From Terracoccus sp. 273MFTsu3.1 (GTDB lineage Bacteria; Actinomycetota; Actinomycetes; Actinomycetales; Dermatophilaceae), in NCBI RefSeq assembly GCF_000383675.1, contig NZ_KB911824.1, positions 248,001 through 312,000 on the forward strand: a stretch of 64,000 bases of DNA. Direction: 5' to 3'. A program made the translations under genes and the position numbers. Below the pieces are notes generated by a model, which was given only the letters and a program-made list of their open reading frames with translations, was not told the origin of the DNA and did no database searches. Below are positions 33,808 to 42,800 of this stretch, piece after piece (positions within the stretch are counted from its first letter, which is position 1; each line of letters opens with the position of its first letter).

Positions 33808-34430
33808 GACGTGGCCTTTTGAAGGCGCGTGATGATCCAGCGCTTGTCGAACTCGACTGTCGCTACCAAGGCCAACTTCGCCGAGCGGGTCGTGTCGACT
33901 CTTCGCCCGGACCCGTCGAGGACAGGAACGGCTTTCTGGTTGAGGTCGACTAAGACCTGGCGCGTCTTTGGGGAGAACTCAGTGGTAGACGCATAGTTCA
34001 CCTTGGTGAGGTCACCGCCGTAGTGATGCCCAGCCTTCTTGACGTCGGCCACACCGTTACTTAGGGCGGCGCACATCTTGCACGCAGGGCTGGAAAGGTT
34101 CAACAAGACTGCGGGGTCCGCGGCCTTGAAGGCCTCGTTCAACTGAGTGAAGTAAAACGTTGTGTAAGCAGCGGCCCCCTCAATGGTCTCTGTTCGGGCC
34201 GCTGCGGGGATCTTGGCGATGACGGGGTCGACCGTGGCGGTGGGCCTCGGCGCGGTTGAGGTGCTGGCCGTCGGCGTGGGGGAGCTGGTGACGGCCGAGC
34301 TCGTTAGGGGAGTCGTCACCGCGGGACCGGGGTCGCTGCCCGTGCACGCACCGAGCGTCACGAGCGCGACGGGGGCGACGGCATACGCAAGGAACGTGCG
34401 GTGTCGGTGCGGGCGTGCGGCGGCGGTCAT
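33804..34430 (-). CDS. DUF6318-family lipoprotein
   Basis: A 208-residue lipoprotein with the lipobox VTLGAC followed by a Ser/Thr/Pro linker and a compact domain. Features of DUF6318 are visible: the AAAYTTFYFTQLNEAFKAAD helix, the LSSPACKMCAALSNGV pair of cysteines, and a closing RWIITRLQ strand. The fold resembles NTF2-like domains; role unknown. ATG 34430 has CAGGGGAC upstream; a frame to 34538 exists without a site. It is the first gene of the pair with the PKD-like secreted protein, and is divergent from the McrBC operon. Confidence 0.75.
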   Translation of the reverse strand: MTAAARPHRHRTFLAYAVAPVALVTLGACTGSDPGPAVTTPLTSSAVTSSPTPTASTSTAPRPTATVDPVIAKIPAAARTETIEGAAAYTTFYFTQLNEAFKAADPAVLLNLSSPACKMCAALSNGVADVKKAGHHYGGDLTKVNYASTTEFSPKTRQVLVDLNQKAVPVLDGSGRRVDTTRSAKLALVATVEFDKRWIITRLQKATS

Positions 34431-34701
34431 CGGCGTCCCCTGTCGATCGTCGATCATCGTGCGGTTGCGTCGTCTGAGGTGCGTTGTGCACCCTTTGTTC
34501 CACGACGGCAACCTACGACGATCGTCCCGCACCCGCACGCCGAGGCCGGTCCGTCATCCACAGGCACCCCGGGTGCGCAGTGTCCGGGTGCTCGGGTCAC
34601 AATGGTGGCGATTCGCTGCCGTCAGGGGCCGTTCGACGCTGCGATTACTGGGGTCTCACCGGCGACACACCCACGAGTTCGGAGCATGGGCGACCGGCAG
34701 G

Positions 34702-34707
34702 TAACCT
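34702..34707 (+). promoter_or_regulatory. -10 box of McrBC operon
   Basis: TAACCT, predicting a start near 34714 and a leader of about 67 bases that contains the inverted repeat. Confidence 0.4.
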
Positions 34708-34721
34708 TTTCGCGGTCCTGC

Positions 34722-34739
34722 GCGCACCTCCACGTGCGC
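34722..34739 (+). promoter_or_regulatory. Inverted repeat in McrBC leader
   Basis: GCGCAC-N6-GTGCGC, just past the predicted transcription start; an operator or leader hairpin. A related palindrome occurs in the leader of the large subtilase gene (43903-43921). Confidence 0.45.
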
Positions 34740-34780
34740 AGTAGCTATGCGCCCTAGAAGTGGGCGTGCAAGGGAGCCCC

Positions 34781-37597
34781 ATGTCTCGCACCGACACCGT
34801 CGACGTCAAGCGTTGGCGTGCCAAGTACGCCCTCATCGAGCGCGCCGCCGAGGCGGACAAGGACGCCCAGGCCCTCTTCGCCGAGCTCGACTCCGAGCGG
34901 GCCGCGCGCAACGGCGAGCTGCGCGAGATCCTCGCCGACCTCGTGGCCTCGAGCGACCTCGTCGCCTTCAAGGAGGCGATGAACCAGTGGACCCGCAAGG
35001 ACGGTCCCTACGTCGGCTTCGGCCCCATCGGCGGCCCGTGGCTCGCCTCGCTCATGCGCCGCTCCGAGGAGGAGTACGCCGAGGTCGTCGGCCTGCTCAA
35101 GCTCACCCTCCAGACCCCGGCCTCCCCGCAGGACGCCGGCGACAAGCTCCAGGCCATGGAGGCCTTCCTCGCCCGCGGTGGCTCCCGCGGCCAGCGCGCC
35201 CCCGGGCCCGGCCACACGGCATACGTGCTCTCGCTCTTCTGGTCCACCGACGACGGCGGCGAGTGGCCGCTCATGTGGGAGAACGCCCCGCACATGCTCC
35301 AGCGGCTCGGCTGGCTCGAGCGCGGCCTGAGCCACGCGGAGCGCTACGTCGCCTTCGCCGACCTCTGTGCGGCGCTGCGGCCCGAGGACCCGAAGTACGC
35401 CGCCCGCATCCTCTGGTACCTCAAGGAGACCGAGGCGTTCGTCGGCATCGCCCCCAAGGTGCTCGACGTGTGCGTCGAGGCTGCCGAGATCGCGGCGGAC
35501 TTCCGCCCGTCGACCGGCTACGGCGACGGCCGGCGCGAGGACCGCGCCGCTGATCTCGCACGCCAGCTGCGCGGCGAGGCCGACCACATCAGCGACAGCC
35601 TCATCGACCGGCTCTCCGCCGAGACGGGCCTCTACCTCGAGGCTCCGACCCTCGCGCTGCAGCAGCACACGGGGGAGGACGCCGCCTACCGCTCCGACCT
35701 GTATGCCGCGTGGATCCTCGTCGGCGGCGCCGGCGCACCCGGCTTCCGCCTGTGGGTCACCCCGTCGGGCGTCGCGTTCGGACTGCACGGCGGCTGGGAG
35801 GGCGAGAGCGACCAGCAGCACCGCGAGGTCGGCACCATCGTCCAGGAGCACCTCCCGCGCGGCCTCAGCTTCCTGCGCGTCCACGAGGACGGCCGCACCG
35901 ACCGGCTCGAGCCCGTCGGGCGCGAGTACCCCGGCGGCGAGGCCTTCGTCGGCCGCTGGTGGAAGGGCGACGAGGCGGTCGGACGCGCCGACTTCGCCGA
36001 CGACGTCATCGCGACCGCCCGGGCGCTGACGCCGCTGCTGCGCTTCATGACCTCCAGCCAGCGCGGCCCCCTCGACGACCCCAGCCTCGAGCTCGCCTCC
36101 ATGGTCGACCTCGACGGCGAGGTCGAGATCTTCAAGGCCGAGCGGCCCTACCCGAGCGAGCGCGACGCCTGGCACCAGGAGCAGCGCCGCGTCTTCGCCG
36201 CCTGCCTGTCGCGTGAGGGTCTCGAGGCCTTCGACCTGCCGACGTTCAAGCGGATCGTGTCGACACGCGGCTACGGTGACATCGGCGCGCAGTCCGTCCT
36301 CATCAGCAGCATCAACGCCCTCGACGCCGCCGGCATCGACGAGCTGCGCGTCATGGTGCGCGACCTGCTCTGGGGCGAGGGGCGTGACGAGGAGCGCATC
36401 AACCGCGTGCTCGGCTCCGACGACGTCCCGGTCCAGGGCTTCGGCGAGAGCGTCGTGCTCAAGCTCTTCGCCATCGCCCACCCCGAGCACTGGCTGCCCC
36501 TCTTCGCCCTGGGCGGGGACTCCGGCAAGATCGCGATGCTCGGCCGCCTCGGCGGGCCGGCGCGCTGGACCGAGGGCAAGTCCCGCGGCCGCACGCACGT
36601 CGAGACCAACGCCCTGCTCAAGCAGACGCTCGACCCGCTGCTGCCGGACGACCCGTGGGGCCAGGCGCAGCTCGCGTACTGGCTCATGCGACGCTCCGAC
36701 AAGGCGCTCATGCCCGACCACGACGCGCTCGGCGAGGCCGCCGCGGAGCTGCTCATCGAGGAGGACTTCCTCCGCGAGATCCAGGGCCTGCTCGAGGAGA
36801 AGAAGCAGGTCATCTTCTACGGCCCTCCCGGCACCGGCAAGACCTACCTCGCCCAGCGGTTCGCGCAGGCGCTGCAGCCCGACCCCGCCAAGCGCGACAT
36901 CGTCCAGTTCCACCCGAGCAGCAGCTACGAGGACTTCTTCGAAGGCTTCCGGCCGCAGATCGACCACCAGGGCCAGATGGTCTACGAGCTGCGCAAGGGC
37001 CCGCTCGCCCTCCTCGCCGAGGCGGCCGAGGCGGACCCGCTGACGCCGCACATCATGATCATCGACGAGATCAACCGCGCGAACCTCCCGCGTGTCTTCG
37101 GTGAGCTGCTCTTCCTGCTCGAGTACCGCTCGCACTCGGTCAAGACGAGCTACCGGCCCGACGAGGGTTTCGAGCTGCCGCCCAACCTCTACTTCATCGG
37201 CACGATGAACACCGCCGACCGCTCCATCGCGCTCGTCGACGCGGCCCTGCGCCGGCGCTTCGACTTCGTCCCGTTCATGCCGCACGACGGGCCGATGGAG
37301 GGCCTGCTGCGTCGGTGGCTCGAGGTCCACGACGGCCCCGTCTGGGTGGCCGAGCTCGTCGACCGCGTCAACGAGGACCTGCGCCGGGCGCTGCGCGGCC
37401 CGCACCTGCAGATCGGCCACAGCTACTTCATGCGCCCTGGTCTCGACGGCGACGAGGCCACCCTGCGCCGCATCTGGGACTACAACGTCTACCCGTTCAT
37501 CGAGGACCAGCTCTACGGGCGCGAGCACGAGCTGGCCCAGTTCCGCTGGGAGAACGTCCGAGCCCGCTACGGCCAGTTCGACCTGACGAGGCCGTGA
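34781..37597 (+). CDS. McrB-like AAA+ ATPase of a type IV restriction system
   Basis: A 938-residue protein. The C-terminal third is an McrB-type motor: Walker A GPPGTGKT at 681-688, Walker B MIIDEINRANLPRVFGELL, and the signature MNTADRSIALVDAALRRRF. About 640 residues precede it, with a first helical region and a second segment (FDLPTFKRIVSTRGYG to YWLMRR) that I do not recognise; these should hold the DNA-modification recognition function. Classical E. coli McrB is about 460 residues, so this N-terminus is much enlarged. ATG 34781 follows AGGGAG. The mcrC-like gene follows by 19 bases in an operon. Confidence 0.88.
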   Translation: MSRTDTVDVKRWRAKYALIERAAEADKDAQALFAELDSERAARNGELREILADLVASSDLVAFKEAMNQWTRKDGPYVGFGPIGGPWLASLMRRSEEEYAEVVGLLKLTLQTPASPQDAGDKLQAMEAFLARGGSRGQRAPGPGHTAYVLSLFWSTDDGGEWPLMWENAPHMLQRLGWLERGLSHAERYVAFADLCAALRPEDPKYAARILWYLKETEAFVGIAPKVLDVCVEAAEIAADFRPSTGYGDGRREDRAADLARQLRGEADHISDSLIDRLSAETGLYLEAPTLALQQHTGEDAAYRSDLYAAWILVGGAGAPGFRLWVTPSGVAFGLHGGWEGESDQQHREVGTIVQEHLPRGLSFLRVHEDGRTDRLEPVGREYPGGEAFVGRWWKGDEAVGRADFADDVIATARALTPLLRFMTSSQRGPLDDPSLELASMVDLDGEVEIFKAERPYPSERDAWHQEQRRVFAACLSREGLEAFDLPTFKRIVSTRGYGDIGAQSVLISSINALDAAGIDELRVMVRDLLWGEGRDEERINRVLGSDDVPVQGFGESVVLKLFAIAHPEHWLPLFALGGDSGKIAMLGRLGGPARWTEGKSRGRTHVETNALLKQTLDPLLPDDPWGQAQLAYWLMRRSDKALMPDHDALGEAAAELLIEEDFLREIQGLLEEKKQVIFYGPPGTGKTYLAQRFAQALQPDPAKRDIVQFHPSSSYEDFFEGFRPQIDHQGQMVYELRKGPLALLAEAAEADPLTPHIMIIDEINRANLPRVFGELLFLLEYRSHSVKTSYRPDEGFELPPNLYFIGTMNTADRSIALVDAALRRRFDFVPFMPHDGPMEGLLRRWLEVHDGPVWVAELVDRVNEDLRRALRGPHLQIGHSYFMRPGLDGDEATLRRIWDYNVYPFIEDQLYGREHELAQFRWENVRARYGQFDLTRP

Positions 37598-37616
37598 CCG
37601 TGGAGGCGACGCGCCG

Positions 37617-38849
37617 ATGACCATCGAGCTGGCCCCGATCCCCGAGCACGGACGCTCGGGCCCGGTCCGGCTGTCCCGCGAGACCCGAGCGGCTCTCGTC
37701 GCGGCAGCGGGGGAGCGGCTCGTCATCCACGCGACCGCCGACCCCGACGTCGTCACGATCGGTGCGACGAGCTGGGTCGGCGCGCTCGCCGTGCCCGGCC
37801 TCGTCGTGCGCGTCACGCCCAAGGTCTCGGTCACGAACTTCTTCGCGATGCTCGGCGCGGGCGTCTCGCCCGACGCGTTCGACCACGAGCACGTGACGTG
37901 GAGCGACACCGACGAGCTCATCGACGGCGTCGCCTACTTCGCGATCCGGCTCATCGACTCGTCGACGATGCGCGGTCTCGTGCACGGCTACGTCCCGCGC
38001 GAGGAGCGGATGCGGACCATCCGGGGGCGGCTGCTCGTCGAGGAGTTCGCGCGCCGGCCGTGGAGCGCCGCCGAGCCGCAGTGCCGCTTCGACGACTTCA
38101 CGGCCGACATCGTCGAGAACCAGCTCTTCCGCTGCACGCTGCAGGCGATGCTGTCGTGGCCCCAGCTCGCGCCGCACGTCCGCCGGGAGGCGCTGCGCGT
38201 GCTCGGCCGCTTCGACGGCGTCGCCGACACCCCGGCGACGAAGCATGCTGCACCGCTGCCGATCACCCGCCTCAACGAGCACTACGAGGACGCGATGCGG
38301 CTCAGTCGCCTTGTCCTGCAAGCGATGTCGCTGAGCCACGAGGCCGGCGACCAGCAGGCCAACAGCCTCATGGTCGACATGGACGACCTCTTCCAGCGCT
38401 GGATCGCCCAGGAGCTGGACCTGCGTCTGGCCCCGGAGATGCGCATCGAGCGCGACGAGGACGTCTGGCTCGACGAGGGCCGGGCCGTCACGATGGCCCC
38501 CGACCTCGTCGTGCGCCGTGGCAGCGAGGTCGTCCTCGTCGGCGACGCGAAGTACTCGATGGGCGCCGACGGCTACATGGCCTCGCGGGACTACCTCGAG
38601 CTCGTGGCCTACACGACCGCCATGGGGCTGCCGACGGGCCTGCTCATCCACTGCAACAGCGACCGTGCGCCGGAGTCGGAGATCGTCATCCGCAACGCGG
38701 GCACCCGGATCCTCTGCCGTCCGATCCGTCTCGACGGGTCGTATGCCGCCGTGTGCCGTTCGCTCGACGCGCTCGCCGAGCTGGTGCGCGAGCTCGCCGA
38801 CGCCCCAGGGGAACTCGAGGTCCCGACCCTCATCCGCTCGCGCCGCTGA
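37617..38849 (+). CDS. McrC-like nuclease subunit of a type IV restriction system
   Basis: A 410-residue McrC homologue. The N-terminal part (VRVTPKVSVTNFFAMLG, RLLVEEFARRPW) is the region that contacts the McrB ring; the C-terminal part is a PD-(D/E)xK nuclease with Asp296 in APDLVV and Asp310-x-Lys312 in VGDAKYS. Together with the McrB-like ATPase it should cut DNA carrying foreign base modification. ATG 37617 has GGAGG upstream within the 19-base spacer, and the two genes are clearly one operon. Both active sites look intact. The recognised modification is unknown. Confidence 0.88.
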   Translation: MTIELAPIPEHGRSGPVRLSRETRAALVAAAGERLVIHATADPDVVTIGATSWVGALAVPGLVVRVTPKVSVTNFFAMLGAGVSPDAFDHEHVTWSDTDELIDGVAYFAIRLIDSSTMRGLVHGYVPREERMRTIRGRLLVEEFARRPWSAAEPQCRFDDFTADIVENQLFRCTLQAMLSWPQLAPHVRREALRVLGRFDGVADTPATKHAAPLPITRLNEHYEDAMRLSRLVLQAMSLSHEAGDQQANSLMVDMDDLFQRWIAQELDLRLAPEMRIERDEDVWLDEGRAVTMAPDLVVRRGSEVVLVGDAKYSMGADGYMASRDYLELVAYTTAMGLPTGLLIHCNSDRAPESEIVIRNAGTRILCRPIRLDGSYAAVCRSLDALAELVRELADAPGELEVPTLIRSRR

Positions 38850-38989
38850 CGCGGCGCACCCTCGGCGCTGACGCGGCGCTGACGCGGCGGGTCGTCTGCC
38901 GCCGGAGCGGTCTGAGCGCTGTCTCGCGGCGGGGTGCCCCGGTGTCCGGCAGATCACACCGCGATGGGGGAGCGCTGTGGACCAGCTAC

Positions 38990-39006
38990 TACTACGCTGT
39001 GTAGTA
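38990..39006 (+). promoter_or_regulatory. Palindromic operator-like site upstream of DoxX gene
   Basis: TACTAC-GCTGT-GTAGTA, six-base perfect arms. It contains TACGCT (38993-38998), a possible -10 box, so a repressor bound here would block it. Confidence 0.5.
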
Positions 39007-39023
39007 CCGACAGAGAAGCTGCC

Positions 39024-39048
39024 GGAACACACACCGAGTTCTGGAGTT
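39024..39048 (+). promoter_or_regulatory. Possible ECF-sigma promoter of DoxX gene
   Basis: GGAAC, 17 bases, GTT, with the GTT seven bases before the ATG at 39056, which would give a leaderless transcript. An alternative to the TACGCT box in the palindrome just upstream. Confidence 0.35.
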
Positions 39049-39055
39049 GAGTTCC

Positions 39056-39643
39056 ATGGGCACCATCCCGCGCGACACGCACACCGAAGGTAGTGCGACG
39101 ACCACCACGCACGACCCCACCAAGGGTGTCGTCACCTTCCAGGAGGAGGTGGTCCGCTCGGCCGTTGCCCGCAAGTTCCTCGCTGGTCTGCGCATCGTGC
39201 TCGGCTTCACCTTCCTCTGGCCCTTCCTCGACAAGCTGTTCGGGCTCGGCTACATGACCCCGTCGGCCAAGGCCTGGATCCACGGCGGCACGCCCGCCCA
39301 GGGCTTCATGAAGCACGCCGAAGGCCCGTTCGCCTCCTTCTTCAACAACATCGCCGGCCCGTGGGCCGACTGGCTGTTCATGGCCGGTCTCCTCGGCATC
39401 GGCATCGCTCTCCTCGCCGGCGCCGGCCTCAAGATCGCCGCCTGGACCGCTGCACTCCTCCTGGCGCTGATGTACCTCGCCGAGTTCCCCCTCGGCACCA
39501 CCGGCGTCTACACGAACCCACTCATCGACAGCCACTGGATCGAGGCACTGGGCGTCGCGGTTCTCGCCACGACGCTCGCCGGGGACACCTGGGGCCTTGG
39601 CAAGTGGTGGGGCCGCCACGTCGGTAACGGCTTCCTGCGGTGA
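39056..39643 (+). CDS. DoxX-family membrane protein
   Basis: A 195-residue protein. After a polar N-terminus of about 40 residues there are four hydrophobic helices (FLAGLRIVLGFTFLWPFLDKL, the amphipathic GGTPAQGF region, WADWLFMAGLLGIGIALLAGA, WTAALLLALMYLAEF, and IEALGVAVLATTLAG). The order and the FLWPFLDK motif fit the DoxX/DoxD family, whose archaeal members are thiosulfate:quinone oxidoreductase subunits; bacterial members take part in redox stress or export, and no enzyme activity is claimed here. ATG 39056 is the chosen start; a TTG at 39047 is also in frame. It is a single gene between a regulated promoter and strong terminators. Confidence 0.82.
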   Translation: MGTIPRDTHTEGSATTTTHDPTKGVVTFQEEVVRSAVARKFLAGLRIVLGFTFLWPFLDKLFGLGYMTPSAKAWIHGGTPAQGFMKHAEGPFASFFNNIAGPWADWLFMAGLLGIGIALLAGAGLKIAAWTAALLLALMYLAEFPLGTTGVYTNPLIDSHWIEALGVAVLATTLAGDTWGLGKWWGRHVGNGFLR

Positions 39644-39700
39644 GTCGGGTCGGTGGCCGCGTCCCTGACCCGGCCACCAGCCCGGGCCTTCGGGCCCGAG

Positions 39701-39739
39701 CAGCAAGGCGGTCCTCCTCGGAGGGCCGCCTTCCTGCTG
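39701..39739 (+). terminator. Terminator hairpin after DoxX gene
   Basis: AAGGCGG pairs with CCGCCTT and the stem continues through TCCTC/GAGGG; outer CAGC/GCTG arms frame it. It lies about 60 bases past the stop. Confidence 0.65.
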
Positions 39740-39782
39740 TGTCCGGCGGGCCCGGGCGGGGCGACCCACGCCCCGGGGACAG

Positions 39783-39821
39783 ACGTATGCCGCCCGGCCG
39801 AGGTGGCCGGACGGCATACGT
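39783..39821. terminator. 17-bp hairpin built from an inverted GTATGCC pair
   Basis: Left arm 39783-39799, right arm 39805-39821, with one mismatch (C opposite A) and a five-base loop. It lies between the convergent DoxX and large-subtilase genes; each arm contains the over-represented 7-mer. Confidence 0.85.
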
Positions 39822-39846
39822 CGTCCTGATGGTGCGAGGTGACCGC

Positions 39847-42800
39847 TCAGCCCACGCGGAGCGTCACCTTCGACGAGGCGGACGGGTAGTAGCGTCCGGA
39901 CCCGTTGTAGGTGGCCGTCACCGAGTGCGTGCCGCGCGAGAGGATCGGCGCCTTGAACGACGCCTTGCCCTTCGAGACCGTCGACGTGCCGAGGACCCGG
40001 CTGCCGTCACGGAAGGTGACGGTGCCCGTGGCGGTCGACGGCGAGAGCGTCGCGGTCAGCGTCGGGCGCCCGCCGTAGCGGTAGCTCGTGCTGCTCGACG
40101 TCAGGGACGTCGCCGAGGCGACACCCTTGACGGTGACCTTGACCGCCGCCGAGGTGCTGGCGAGGGTCGTGGCGTCACCGGAGTAGCGCGCGACGAACGT
40201 CTGCGTGCCGCGCGACAGGCCGGTGACGGGGAGGACCGCCTTGCCGCCCGAGACCGCGACCGTCCGCAGCGCCTTGCCGTTCCAGTCGAACGTCACGGTG
40301 CCGGTGGCACTCGACGGGGACACCGTCGCGGTCAGCACCGTCCTGCCGCCCTGCGTGAAGCTCGACGGGCTGGCCGTCAGCTTCGTGGTCGACGTCGTGC
40401 GCACCGTGACGACCTTGGCCCGGGAGCCGTCGGTGTTGAGGTGGTGCAGCAGGAGCAGACCCTGCGGCTTGTCGACCGCGGCGGAGGCCTCGTCACGTCG
40501 GACCTCGAGCTTCTCGCCGGGGAGGTCGCTGTTGAGGAGGGTGCCGAAGTCCCCGTAGGCCGACAGGCCGGGGGACGCGAGGCTGATCGTCATCGGCTTG
40601 GCAGCCGAGCCGAGCGCGTCCACGGCGGAGCCCTGGGCGAGCGAGCTGACCCAGTAGCGGACCTTGGGCGCGGCACCCGTCACGAGACCCTCGTTCTGGA
40701 GGACCTCGACGGAGACGGGCATGACGAGCGAGTCGCTGTTGAAGACGTTCGTGTCGAACGACCCGTCGACCCCGTTGATGAGCTCCTGGTCGAGCACGTC
40801 GCCGAAGCCGGCACCTGCCCGCAGGTCGACGAGCTCGGCCACGAAGTAGTCGTAGTCGTCGGTCGTCGACAGCCGCGTGTTGTAGACCACGGCGTCGGCC
40901 GTCCCGTCGGCGTTCGTGTCGAGGAAGACGTCGAACTCCGTGGACGTGGCCGGCGTGCGCCACGGGCCGTGGGTGTTGATGCCGAAGGTCAGCATCGACT
41001 TGGCGAGGCCGAAGACCGGCGCGTCCGTGGCCGCACCGACGTAGCGCAGGTCGGCGCCGCGGTCGTCTGCGGTCGCGTTGCAGTCGACGATGCGGGTCGA
41101 CGAGCAGTCCGCGCGGCGCGGGCTCGTGCCCTGCAGCTCGAAGATCGAGACCGTGGAGACGTACGACGTGCTGCCACTGCCCTGGTCGATGCCGGTGCCC
41201 GTGAGCGGGAGCATCGAGGTGGCGATGCCGGCCGGGAGGCCGGACTGCTTGGTCACCGTCGTGCTCGACGGCGACGACATCGTCGACGCCGCGCGCGGAG
41301 CGGACCAGACCGGCACGCGCAGCGTGCCACCGGACGTGCCCTGGACGGGCTCGAGCAGCATGCGGCCGCTCGCGTCGGCGCGGTAGCTGCGCTGGATGCC
41401 GATCTCGAGCGGGTCGGCCACGGTCGTCGGGTCGGCGACGGCCCGCAGTGCCGAACGCGTGAAGGTCGCCGTGACCTTGACGTCGACCGAGCCGTTGCCC
41501 GGAACGCGGACCTGCGACGGGCTGAACGAGTACGTCACACCCGGTGTCGGGTGCGCGGCGTCGTAGGACAGGACGTAGGCCGCCGACGTCACCGGGCGCT
41601 TGTTGACGATGCGCACGGTCTTCGTCAGGGTCTGCGTCGGCGCGGTCACGGCGACGGGACCGAACGAGACGCTCACGGCGCCCTTGTCGTCGGTGACGTA
41701 GGCGAGCGTGCTCGTCCCGACGGCGGCGTCGGCGACGACGCGACCGGCGCCCACGCGCTCGGGACCGTAGACGTCACCCGTGTGGTCGGGACCGACGAAG
41801 ACGTCCTGGGTCGCGGTGTTCATGATCGAGGCCTTGACCTCCTCGACCGTCCACGTCGGGTGCGAGCCACGCACGAGCGCGGCCTCACCGGCCACGTGCG
41901 GCGATGCCATCGAGGTGCCGCTCTCGGCGATGCCCTCGTTGCCCGTGCCGACGGCCGCGGAGAACGTCGTGACTCCGGGGGCCGCGACGTCGGGCTTGAC
42001 GCCACCGGCCACGCCGACGCCTCGCGACGAGAAGTCGGCGAGCTGGTCGATCGCCTTGGGGTTGCGGATGGAGACGGCGTTGCGGAGGTCGTTCGTCATC
42101 GTGACGCGGACCTCGTTGGACGCGTCGAGCTGGGCCTTGATGGCCTGCGTCGCCTGGTTGACGGTGAGCATCGCGGGGATGTCGGCGTCGCCGGTGACAC
42201 CGGCCGAGAAGGCGTTGACGTCGCTGCCGTAGATGACGCCGACGGCGCCCGCGTCCTGCGCGAGCTGGGCGCGTGCGGCCGAGCCGCAGCGACGACCGGT
42301 GCCGTCGAGCCACATCTGCATGACGACCTTGCCGGTCACCTTGGCCTGGTCCGCGAGGGAGTAGGCCGAGCAGCCGTCGGTATTGTTGCCGGCGTTGGGG
42401 TCCTGCGACCAGTCACCGACCGTGACGACCGGGACGTTCGTGACGCCCGGCTCGGCGGTCCAGTCGTAGGCGACCGACTTGAGAGCGGCGAAGACGTTGT
42501 CCCGGGTGCCGTCGACGGTGTCGGCCGGCTCGATGCCGGCGGGGGAGTCGACCTTGAGACCGTCGACGACGTCGTTGCCATCGTCGGACGCGGCGACCGC
42601 GAGCACGCGCGGCGCGTCACCCGGGGAACCACCGACCTCGTAGACGTCGCCGGAGTTGCCCATGGAGGCGACGACGACGGTGCCGAGCGCGGCGAGGTTG
42701 TTCGCGGCGACGGCGTCGGGGTCCTCGGGCGAGCCGTAGGAGCTGCCGAGCGACATGTTGACGACGTCGAGGTGGTCGGACAGGTCGCCGTCACCGTTGG

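Larger units (their letters stand above)
34431..34780. other. 350-base divergent intergenic region
   Basis: Lies between the DUF6318 gene (minus) and mcrB-like gene (plus). It holds no convincing ORF. Visible elements are a TAACCT -10-like box at 34702-34707 and an inverted repeat at 34722-34739. Base composition is lower in GC than the surrounding genes, as is the DNA back to about 33,400. Confidence 0.7.

Noticed and set aside
34754-37921. Open frame of 1055 codons on the minus strand opposite the mcrB-like gene
   Set aside because: Low-complexity shadow of a gene with complete McrB motifs.
38844-38889. Short repeats CGCTGACGCGGCG after the mcrC-like stop
   Set aside because: Three copies of 13 bases, two overlapping; too short and GC-simple to call a functional array.
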